A DNA stretch of 20,841 nt from contig JAEWPB010000134.1 of NCBI GenBank assembly GCA_023399465.1, forward strand, positions 1-20,841. Direction: 5' to 3'. The position numbers and the translations under genes were made by a program. Source of the DNA: Pseudomonadota bacterium (GTDB lineage: Bacteria > Pseudomonadota > Alphaproteobacteria > Rhizobiales > Rhizobiaceae). The first letter of the stretch is position 1; each line of letters opens with the position of its first letter. The notes beneath the pieces were generated by a model. The model was not told the origin of the DNA. It did not search any database and worked only from the letters and a program-made list of their open reading frames with translations. Positions 7,970-13,856 of this stretch are shown here, piece by piece.

Positions 7970-8881
7970 ATGTCCATACGCCCTGTAAAGCACGAAAGCA
8001 CTGCCATGCCGACCATGGAAGGCGCCGGCGTCAAGCTGCACCGCGTCTTCGGTTTCGGCGATCCGTCGATGACCGACCCGTTCCTGATGATGGACGATTT
8101 CCGCAATGACGATCCGCAGAGCTACATCCGCGGCTTTCCCTGGCATCCGCATCGCGGCATCGAGACGATCACCTATGTGCTTGCGGGAACGGTCGAGCAC
8201 GGCGACAGCCTCGGCAACACCGGACTGCTCGGGGCCGGCGACATCCAGTGGATGACGGCCGGCAGCGGTATCATGCACCAGGAAATGCCGAAGGGCGATT
8301 TCGCCGGACGGATGCACGGGTTCCAGCTCTGGGCCAACCTCCCCTCGTCGCTGAAGATGACCGCGCCGCGCTACCAGGATGTGAAATCCTCCGACATCCC
8401 CGTGGTCGTCGATGACGACGGCACGGCGGTGCGGGTGCTCTGCGGCAATTTCTGGGGCAAGGCCGGCCCGGTCGACGGCATTGCCGCCGAGCCGATCTAC
8501 CTCGATGTCTCCGTTCCTCCGGGAAAGAGCAAGCGTCTGCCGGTCGATACCTACCGCTCGGCCTTTGCCTATATCTTCGCCGGTTCCGGTACCTTCCGCG
8601 ATGCCTCGAAACCGTTCGGCGTCAAGGTGGAGAAGGAGTTCAACGGCGAGGAGCTCAACATCCGCGACATGTCGGGCAACCGCACGCTGGTGGTTTTCGA
8701 CAGCGGCGACGAAGTCACCGTGCAGGCTGGCGAGCAGGGCATCCGCTTCCTGCTGGTTTCAGGCAAGCCGATCCAGGAACCGGTCGCCTGGCACGGCCCG
8801 ATCGTGATGAACACCCGCGAGGAGCTGCATCAGGCGATGCGCGAACTGCAGAACGGAACCTTCATCAAGCCGGCACACTGA
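7970..8881 (+). CDS. Pirin family protein (YhhW-like bicupin)
   Basis: A 303-residue bicupin protein. The N-terminal cupin has the pirin metal ligands: WHPHRGIET gives His59 and His61, and GIMHQE gives His103 and Glu105, matching the three-His/one-Glu site of human pirin and E. coli YhhW (quercetin 2,3-dioxygenase activity shown for some members). The sequence GTVEHGDSLGNTG is also diagnostic. The C-terminal cupin appears complete, ending ELQNGTFIKPAH. Physiological role is uncertain: dioxygenase, redox sensor or regulator. The start at 7970 has GAAAGGA upstream, and a strong terminator follows at 8913. It is probably monocistronic. Confidence 0.95.
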   Translation: MSIRPVKHESTAMPTMEGAGVKLHRVFGFGDPSMTDPFLMMDDFRNDDPQSYIRGFPWHPHRGIETITYVLAGTVEHGDSLGNTGLLGAGDIQWMTAGSGIMHQEMPKGDFAGRMHGFQLWANLPSSLKMTAPRYQDVKSSDIPVVVDDDGTAVRVLCGNFWGKAGPVDGIAAEPIYLDVSVPPGKSKRLPVDTYRSAFAYIFAGSGTFRDASKPFGVKVEKEFNGEELNIRDMSGNRTLVVFDSGDEVTVQAGEQGIRFLLVSGKPIQEPVAWHGPIVMNTREELHQAMRELQNGTFIKPAH

Positions 8882-8912
8882 ACCGCAGGCAGGCAACTTA
8901 GAACGAGACGAG

Positions 8913-8939
8913 ACGCCGGGCCTTTCCGCCCGGCGTTTT
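8913..8939 (+). terminator. Rho-independent terminator after pirin
   Basis: A perfect 9-bp stem, ACGCCGGGC (8913-8921) with GCCCGGCGT (8928-8936), and a 6-base loop, run into TTTT (8936-8939). It lies 31 bases after the pirin stop codon. Confidence 0.9.
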
Positions 8940-9054
8940 GGCGTCCTATTGCCGCCGCTCTTTCGTTGTTCCATTCGACGCTCGACGATTAAGGGCGTCA
9001 GTTCGGGGGCGCTGCACTTGGCCTCTGCATCCACGGAGGCGGAAAGGTGACGGC

Positions 9055-9585
9055 ATGAAGGATTTCCCACTCTCCAAGGTCTACCAGTTGATCGAGCCGG
9101 GACCGGTCGTGCTGCTCGTCACCAGCAGCGACGGCCGCCCCAACATCATGACCATGTCATGGCACATGATGATGGACTTCACGCCGCCGCGGATTGCCTG
9201 CATCGTCAGCACCGGCGACTACAGCTTCATCGCCCTGACCCGGACGGAAGAATGCGTGATCGCCATTCCCTCCGTCGAGATGGCGGAAAAGGTGGTGGCG
9301 ATCGGCAATTGCTCGGGGCGCGACACCGACAAGTTTGCGACCATCGGCCTGACACCTGCCCCCGCCGCCAAGGTCTCGCCACCGCTGATCGCAGAGTGCT
9401 TCGCCAATCTCGAATGCAGGGTCATCGATCAGGATTTCGTCGAACGCTACAATCTCTTCGTGCTCGACGTGGTGAAGGCCTGGCACGATCCGGCCAAGAT
9501 CTCGCCGAAGACCATCCATCACAAGGGTTACGGCACCTTCGCCGTGGACGGCAAGGACATCACGTTCGAGTCGAAGATGCCGTAG
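9055..9585 (+). CDS. Flavin reductase-like FMN-binding protein
   Basis: A 176-residue protein of the flavin reductase/FMN-binding split-barrel family. Evidence: the N-terminal VVLLVTSSDGRPNIMTMSWH followed by a PPRIACIVSTGDYSF segment (flavin contact region), then NCSGRDTDKF and the closing KGYGTFAVDG. Members reduce FMN with NAD(P)H or simply bind flavin; no partner monooxygenase is encoded nearby, so the role is open. ATG at 9055 is preceded by GGAAAGGTGA; the frame is open farther upstream through the region after the pirin terminator, but no good start is there. It converges with the SDR gene, with 7 bases between the stops. Confidence 0.85.
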   Translation: MKDFPLSKVYQLIEPGPVVLLVTSSDGRPNIMTMSWHMMMDFTPPRIACIVSTGDYSFIALTRTEECVIAIPSVEMAEKVVAIGNCSGRDTDKFATIGLTPAPAAKVSPPLIAECFANLECRVIDQDFVERYNLFVLDVVKAWHDPAKISPKTIHHKGYGTFAVDGKDITFESKMP

Positions 9586-9592
9586 AACCGGC

Positions 9593-10363
9593 CTATCCGA
9601 AGACCAATCCGCCATCGACGATCAGGTTCTGTCCCGTTACCGCACGTGCCCAGGGGCTGGCGAAGAACAGGACCGCGTCGGCCGCTTCCTCCGGCGTGCA
9701 GACACGACGAAGCGGGGTATTGGCCGCAATCAGTTCGAACACCGCCTCGGGGGTGGCGCTGCTGGCATCGGTGGTGCGCAGGAGCCCGCCCGAGATCATG
9801 TTGACCGTAATGCCATGCGGGCCAAGCTCTGCCGCCGCAGTGCGGGTGAGCGAAAGCAGCGCCGCCTTCGCGGCGATGTAGTCGTGATAGGGCACCACCG
9901 GGTTCTGGAACAGGTTGGTGCCGATGGCGATCATGCGGCCGAAGCGCTGCGCGGTCATCGACGGGCGAGTGGCTCGGATGAGATTGAGGAGACCCTTCAC
10001 CCCCGTTTCCATGTGCGCGGCAATCTCTTCCCAGCGCATGTCATCCAGCTTGCTGCGGGCATCGCCGTTGAACGAGAAGTCGGCGAGAGCGTTGTGCACC
10101 ACGGTGGTCGGTGACTGGCCGAAGCGGGCCGCGACCTCCCCGATCAGATGCGAGACGGCATGTTCGTCGGTGATATCGGCCTGAAACGCCGCGGCATTCG
10201 GGCCAAGCTCACCCGCCAGTCGCTCGGCCTTGTCCCGGCTGTTGCGATAGTTGATCGCCACCCTTGCGCCTTCCCCGGCAAAGGCGGTTGCGATGGCTGC
10301 GCCAAGGCCCCGGCCGGCGCCGGTGACGAGGACGATCTGTTTGTCGAGCGGCAGGGGCATCAT
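9593..10363 (-). CDS. Short-chain dehydrogenase/reductase, last gene of the thi operon
   Basis: A 256-residue classical SDR (FabG-like). Seen: the cofactor motif TGAGRGLG (14-21), the acidic/polar NYRNSRDK stretch suggesting NADPH, and the catalytic Tyr162-x3-Lys166 (YIAAK). Two departures from the norm: the usual NNAG reads HNAL (90-93), and the position 13 residues before the Tyr, normally the catalytic Ser, is Thr149. The C-terminus GQNLIVDGGL is typical. The ATG (10363) overlaps the thiD stop in an ATGA, so it is translationally coupled to thiD and under the same TPP riboswitch. That points to a role linked to thiamine or its precursors, but the substrate is unknown; 3-oxoacyl-ACP reductase would be only a label by similarity. 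Confidence 0.9.
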   Translation of the reverse strand: MMPLPLDKQIVLVTGAGRGLGAAIATAFAGEGARVAINYRNSRDKAERLAGELGPNAAAFQADITDEHAVSHLIGEVAARFGQSPTTVVHNALADFSFNGDARSKLDDMRWEEIAAHMETGVKGLLNLIRATRPSMTAQRFGRMIAIGTNLFQNPVVPYHDYIAAKAALLSLTRTAAAELGPHGITVNMISGGLLRTTDASSATPEAVFELIAANTPLRRVCTPEEAADAVLFFASPWARAVTGQNLIVDGGLVFG

Positions 10364-11175
10364 GAATTTCCTTCCGTTTGCCAGAGCTGATGAAAATGGT
10401 GAACCGGCCCATGACCGGAGCCGACGTCGAGGCGGCCCGATGAGGCGATCGCCGCCGAGAGCCAGGATTTGGCCACGGAGCCAGCGTCAAGGAACGAGCT
10501 GCCTTTCGCCAGTTCGCCGGCGATGGCACTTGAAAGCGAACAACCCGTGCCGTGGGTGTTGATCGTCGCGAGCCGTTGTCCTTCAAGCCAGTGAATGCCG
10601 TCGCGCGTCGCGAGTACATCGGGGCTGGACTGCCCGCCAAGATGCCCCCCCTTCAACAGTACCGCCGATGGTCCGCAATCCAGGAGACGCAGAGCCTGAG
10701 CCGCCATGGCCGGTCGATCCGTTGCCTCCGCCTCGCCGAGAAGCGCTGCTCCCTCGGGGAGATTGGGAGTAAGCATGGTTGCCAGGGGAAGAAGATGCCT
10801 GACCAGCGCCGAAACGGCGTCGGGGTCGAGAAGCGATGCGCCACCCTTGGCGATCATGACCGGGTCCAGCACCACCGGCACGCCCTTACATCCGGCAAGA
10901 ATTTCCGCGACGCTTTCCGCGATGCCTGAGTTGGCGATCATGCCGATCTTGACCGCATCGACCCGGATATCGGCAAAGACCATGCGGATCTGCTCGGCGA
11001 CGAATTCCGGCGGCAGCGCCCGAACGGCCGAAACGCCCTGCGTGTTCTGCGCCGTCAAAGCGGTGAGCGCCGCCATTCCGTAGACGCCGCGCGCGGAGAA
11101 CGCCTTGAGATCAGCCTGGATCCCGGCACCGCCCGAGGGGTCCGACCCGGCAATCGAGAGCACGTTGCGGATCAT
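10360..11175 (-). CDS. thiD: Hydroxymethylpyrimidine/phosphomethylpyrimidine kinase ThiD
   Basis: Phosphorylates HMP and HMP-phosphate to the pyrophosphate used by ThiE. The 271-residue protein starts MIRNVLSIAGSDPSGGAGIQ, the signature of the family, followed by ALTAQNTQGV, VLDPVMIAKGG and the ATP/anion-hole motif NTHGTGCSLSSAIA near the C-terminus. The reading frame is open far upstream, but the ATG at 11175 overlaps the thiE stop (ATGA) and gives the family's usual length. It ends in another ATGA overlap with the SDR gene. Third gene of the operon, presumably controlled by the TPP riboswitch upstream of thiM. Confidence 0.97.
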   Translation of the reverse strand: MIRNVLSIAGSDPSGGAGIQADLKAFSARGVYGMAALTALTAQNTQGVSAVRALPPEFVAEQIRMVFADIRVDAVKIGMIANSGIAESVAEILAGCKGVPVVLDPVMIAKGGASLLDPDAVSALVRHLLPLATMLTPNLPEGAALLGEAEATDRPAMAAQALRLLDCGPSAVLLKGGHLGGQSSPDVLATRDGIHWLEGQRLATINTHGTGCSLSSAIAGELAKGSSFLDAGSVAKSWLSAAIASSGRLDVGSGHGPVHHFHQLWQTEGNS

Positions 11176-11807
11176 CGGCGTGCCCTCCGGATCGCAGTGG
11201 CGAGATCTGCCGTTGCGGCTTTCGGATCCGGTTGTCCGCAGATGGCCGATACGACGGCTAGGCCGGAAGCTCCCGCCGCAAGCGTGTCGCCGACATGCTG
11301 GATCTTCAGCCCTCCGATACCGACGACCGGCACGGCGCTTGCCGCGGCGACCGCCGCCAGTCCAGCAAAGCCTATTGCTGGCGGATGGCCGGGCTTGGTC
11401 GAGGTCGGAAAGACAGGGCCGACGCCGATGTGATCGACAAGATGAGGATCGAGCGCACGCGCCTGTTCGGAGCTGCCGATCGACAGGCCGAGGATCATGC
11501 CGGGGCCGATCAGCCGGCGCACCTCGGCAACCGGCATGTCGCTTTGGCCGACATGCACACCGTCGGCGCCGATCGCAATAGCTGCCTCGACGTCGTCGTT
11601 GACGATCAGGGGGACGCCGCTGCCCGCCAGGGCGGCCTTCAGCGCCCTGCCGGTCTCGATCCTCTTCCGCGTGGTTGCGGTCTTGTCGCGCAATTGCACC
11701 AACGTCGCGCCGCCCGCCACCGCAACGCGCGCCGTTTCGACCATGCCGATCGGCGCACACAGCGTCGGGTCGAGGACGAGATAAAGGGAAAGGTCGAGCT
11801 GTTTCAC
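11172..11807 (-). CDS. thiE: Thiamine-phosphate synthase ThiE
   Basis: Joins HMP-pyrophosphate and hydroxyethylthiazole phosphate to thiamine phosphate. The 211-residue TIM barrel shows LVQLRDK, the diphosphate/Mg site PLIVNDD, GVHVGQSDMP, GPVFPTSTKPG and GIGG. It starts with GTG at 11807, overlapping the thiM stop as GTGA; there is no other suitable start and the N-terminal MKQLDLSLYLVLDP fits the family. It ends in an ATGA overlap with thiD. The set thiM, thiE and thiD without thiC, thiG or thiO indicates salvage of preformed thiazole and pyrimidine. Confidence 0.96.
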   Translation of the reverse strand: MKQLDLSLYLVLDPTLCAPIGMVETARVAVAGGATLVQLRDKTATTRKRIETGRALKAALAGSGVPLIVNDDVEAAIAIGADGVHVGQSDMPVAEVRRLIGPGMILGLSIGSSEQARALDPHLVDHIGVGPVFPTSTKPGHPPAIGFAGLAAVAAASAVPVVGIGGLKIQHVGDTLAAGASGLAVVSAICGQPDPKAATADLATAIRRARR

Positions 11808-12607
11808 AGGCGTTCCATCCTTGCAGACTGGTCCAGCATTTCAGCCGTGACTGCGGCGAGCGCATCGAGAAAGCGCCAGGCGAAGCTGCCCGGGCCATGG
11901 GCCTGCCGATCCGCCAGTTCCCCCGCCGCGGCGAAATGCGACAGCGCTGCCACGGTCGCCTCGAACGGGCATGCCGGACGGATCGCCGCATAGGCGCCCA
12001 CCAGGCAGGTGAGCGAGCAGCCGAGCGCCGTCACCTTCGGCATCAGGGCCGAGCCCCCGGCGATCCGCACCGCCCGCCGACCGTCCGTGACAAAATCCGT
12101 GGCACCCGTCACCGCGACGACGCATCCCTGATGCTGCGCCAATTGGCGGGCTGCTTCTTGCGCCGTTTCGACCGGATCCCGGCTATCGACGCCCTTGGCA
12201 TTGCTGGCGCCGCCGGCAAGGGCGATGATCTCGGAGGCATTTCCGCGGATCACTGACGGAGCAAGAGCCAGGAGTTCGGCCGTGACCTTCCGTCGGTAGC
12301 CGGTTGCGAAATGGGCGACCGGGTCGAGTATCCATGGCCGCCCTGCCGCCGCCGCTCCACCGATGGCGGCCTTCATGCCGGCAATCCATTCCCGGGACGG
12401 CGTCCCGATGTTGATCGTCAAGGCGCCGGCAATTGCGGCGAATTCGCCCGCCTCCTCCGATGCGTGGACCATCGCCGGCGATGCGCCCGCGGCCAGCATC
12501 ACATTGGCAGCGATGTTCATCGCGACGAAATTGGTGATGCATTGCACCAGCGGCGCCATGGCGCGCATTTCGACAAGAAGGGTTCCGGGAGTATCAATGC
12601 TGTTCAT
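11804..12607 (-). CDS. thiM: Hydroxyethylthiazole kinase ThiM
   Basis: Phosphorylates 4-methyl-5-hydroxyethylthiazole for salvage into thiamine. The 267-residue protein carries QCITNFVAMNIAANVMLAAG near the N-terminus, ILDPVA, the segment VIRGNASEIIALAG, and TALGCSLTCLVGA with the catalytic cysteine region of ThiM. The ATG at 12607 follows GGAAAGGGG. First gene of thiM-thiE-thiD-SDR; its leader contains the TPP riboswitch and a hairpin (12607-12630) that covers the Shine-Dalgarno sequence and the first base of the start codon. Repression at translation is therefore likely when TPP is abundant. Confidence 0.97.
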   Translation of the reverse strand: MNSIDTPGTLLVEMRAMAPLVQCITNFVAMNIAANVMLAAGASPAMVHASEEAGEFAAIAGALTINIGTPSREWIAGMKAAIGGAAAAGRPWILDPVAHFATGYRRKVTAELLALAPSVIRGNASEIIALAGGASNAKGVDSRDPVETAQEAARQLAQHQGCVVAVTGATDFVTDGRRAVRIAGGSALMPKVTALGCSLTCLVGAYAAIRPACPFEATVAALSHFAAAGELADRQAHGPGSFAWRFLDALAAVTAEMLDQSARMERL

Positions 12608-12630
12608 TTGCCCCTTTCCGGCGGGGCAAA
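12607..12630 (-). promoter_or_regulatory. Shine-Dalgarno-sequestering hairpin before thiM
   Basis: In the minus-strand RNA, TTTGCCCC (12630-12623) pairs perfectly with GGGGCAAA (12614-12607) across the 8-base loop GCCGGAAA. The paired GGGG, the loop AAA and the first base of the thiM ATG form the ribosome-binding region, so this hairpin would block initiation. A second inverted repeat, GGGACGT (12667-12661) with ACGTCCC (12643-12637), lies between it and the aptamer and may be part of the switch. No U-tract follows, so the control is probably translational. Confidence 0.7.
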
Positions 12631-12667
12631 GCGGCTGGGACGTGCGGCCGCGAACGGAGAACGTCCC

Positions 12668-12751
12668 GAGCGACTCCCTCCGCCAGCATTATCTGGTTCA
12701 GGTTCTAAGGGTACGTCTCAGCCCGTCTCGCGACGAGCGCCCCTGTCTCTC
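12668..12751 (-). promoter_or_regulatory. TPP riboswitch (thi box, THI element)
   Basis: The minus-strand RNA contains the conserved thi-box segments in order: GGGGCGC, a P3 hairpin CUCGUC-GCGA-GACGGG, GCUGAGA, ACCCUUAGAACCUGAACC, AGAUAAUGCUGGCG and AGGGA. P5 is CCAG-AUAAUG-CUGG. The P1 ends GAGAGAC (12751-12745) and GUCGCUC (12674-12668) pair with one mismatch. Both the HMP-sensing and pyrophosphate-sensing halves are present, so binding of TPP is expected. It controls thiM-thiE-thiD-SDR. Confidence 0.96.
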
Positions 12752-12761
12752 AAGCACCGGC

Positions 12762-12791
12762 ATCATTGGCAGCGTTTTCCCTGCGTGTCAC
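12762..12791 (-). promoter_or_regulatory. Candidate promoter of the thi operon
   Basis: On the minus strand GTGACA (12791-12786) and AATGAT (12767-12762) are 18 bases apart, resembling sigma-70 -35 and -10 boxes. Transcription would start near 12755, just ahead of P1 of the TPP aptamer at 12751. The position is attractive; the box match is moderate. Confidence 0.4.
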
Positions 12792-12930
12792 GCGAAATCA
12801 TGCCGCGCGGCAGACGAGCCCGGAAATGCCGCCGCGGCACCGACGGATAAATCGATCCGCTCCCTTGTATTCGACCGGAGGCATCTTACGTTGAAGACAT
12901 CGGTAACAGCAAAGAAAGGAAGGTGATCCA

Positions 12931-13002
12931 ATGTCGAGTGAGATTTCGATCCGCGTGACAGGCATGGGAGTGATGGTAAGAGCGGGGCAGCCCTCGTTCT
13001 GA
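12931..13002 (+). CDS. Candidate 23-residue small protein or leader peptide
   Basis: The ORF starts at ATG 12931 and stops at TGA 13000-13002; the peptide begins MSSEISIRVTGMGVMVRAG and ends QPSF. It is preceded by AAGGAAGGTGATCC, an almost complete match to the 16S rRNA anti-Shine-Dalgarno sequence, far stronger than at most genes in this window. A GC-rich stretch able to form several alternative hairpins (13004-13048) and a rho-independent terminator (13065-13092) follow. A weak promoter-like pair, CTTGTA (12864-12869) and TACGTT (12887-12892), lies upstream with 17-base spacing. I recognise no family and see no run of one regulatory amino acid, so classical attenuation is not indicated. 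It could also be a small RNA with a fortuitous ORF. Confidence 0.4.
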   Translation: MSSEISIRVTGMGVMVRAGQPSF

Positions 13003-13064
13003 ACCAGGCCTTCCTGCGGGCCAGTCCACGGTCCGGGCCTGTTCACGGGGCCAAAGCTCACGGA

Positions 13065-13092
13065 GGGTCGCCACTGGCGGCCCTTTTTCTTT
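13065..13092 (+). terminator. Rho-independent terminator after the small ORF
   Basis: The stem GGGTCGCC (13065-13072) pairs with GGCGGCCC (13076-13083), including one G-U pair, with loop ACT. It runs into TTTTTCTTT (13084-13092). It ends a plus-strand transcript before the GntR promoter, so the small ORF would be a separate unit. Confidence 0.8.
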
Positions 13093-13117
13093 GCGCGCAT
13101 TACCGCATTTTCGGCGA

Positions 13118-13146
13118 TTGACGTCCGTCAAGTCTCAACTTATTCG
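13118..13146 (+). promoter_or_regulatory. Candidate promoter of the GntR-MFS operon
   Basis: TTGACG (13118-13123) and TATTCG (13141-13146) are separated by 17 bases. The start of transcription would fall near 13153, inside the palindrome at 13144-13170. The -35 box is also the left arm of TTGACG-TC-CGTCAA (13118-13131), a perfect 6-bp inverted repeat that may be a second protein site. Confidence 0.5.
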
Positions 13147-13170
13147 TAAAGTCATCTGATGATTTTACGA
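13144..13170. promoter_or_regulatory. 27-bp operator-like palindrome upstream of the GntR gene
   Basis: The arms TCGTAAAGTCATC (13144-13156) and GATGATTTTACGA (13158-13170) are complementary at 12 of 13 positions around a central T. The site covers the putative -10 end and transcription start and ends 8 bases before the GntR ATG. Such placement is typical of autorepression by a dimeric GntR/FadR-type protein. Confidence 0.7.
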
Positions 13171-13178
13171 GTCGTGGC

Positions 13179-13856
13179 ATGCGTCCTCTGAACCGAAGCA
13201 ATCTCGCCGAAACGGCGGCAGAAGCAATTCGCAGCGAAATCCTTGGCAAGCGCTGGCAACTCGGCGAAAAGCTGCCGAACGAGGCTTCGCTTTCATCCAC
13301 GCTCTCGATCAGCCGAGGCACCGTGCGCGAAGCCGTGCGCATCCTCGTGGCCCAGGGCTATCTGGAAACCCGCCAGGGCTCCGGCACCTATGTCCGCTCG
13401 ACGGTCGACCCGGCATTGCCGCTGACCATGGCGCGGCGGGCCAGCCTGCGCGACCGCTTCGAAGCCCGATGCGCCCTCGATGTCGAGGCCGCACGGCTTG
13501 CGGCACTACGCCAGACGCCCGCGATCATTGCCGATTTGCGCACGCTGCTTGCCGAGCGCGGCAATTATGACGGTGGCGACCGCGCCGCCTTCATCGAGCG
13601 CGACCTCGCCTTTCACAAGGCGATCATCGCCGCCTCGGGAAACCGGGCGATGATCGAGATCTACGACTTTTTCTCCATGTCGATCGCCGAAACCATCGAG
13701 GCCACGCTCGGCAAGGAATTGCCGGAGCCTGACTTGAAGGCGCACGCGGACATCATCGACGCCATCGAAACGGCGGATCCGAGCCGGGCAGATGCGGCCG
13801 TGCGGCGCTTCATGGCGCCCATGCTTTCGGCGCTCGACCGGATGCTGCTGTCATGA
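13179..13856 (+). CDS. GntR family regulator, FadR/FCD subfamily
   Basis: A 225-residue transcription regulator. Residues 1-75 are a winged helix (GEKLPNEASLSSTLSISRGT, then VREAVRILVAQGYLETRQGSG). Residues from about 90 onward are an all-helical FCD ligand domain. FCD metal ligands visible are Asp142 and His146 (ERDLAFH) and His189 (HADIIDAI); the fourth, expected about 22 residues later, is Phe211 instead of His. The ATG at 13179 follows the operator closely and has only a weak Shine-Dalgarno sequence. The stop overlaps the MFS gene start (ATGA), so this protein very probably controls itself and the transporter. The effector is unknown, most likely the transported compound. Confidence 0.93.
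   Translation: MRPLNRSNLAETAAEAIRSEILGKRWQLGEKLPNEASLSSTLSISRGTVREAVRILVAQGYLETRQGSGTYVRSTVDPALPLTMARRASLRDRFEARCALDVEAARLAALRQTPAIIADLRTLLAERGNYDGGDRAAFIERDLAFHKAIIAASGNRAMIEIYDFFSMSIAETIEATLGKELPEPDLKAHADIIDAIETADPSRADAAVRRFMAPMLSALDRMLLS

Noticed and set aside
12798..13131. Minus-strand frames of 80-100 codons in the region between thiM and the GntR gene
   Set aside because: No Shine-Dalgarno sequence or motif, and they cross the plus-strand terminator and operator; noncoding explanations fit better.
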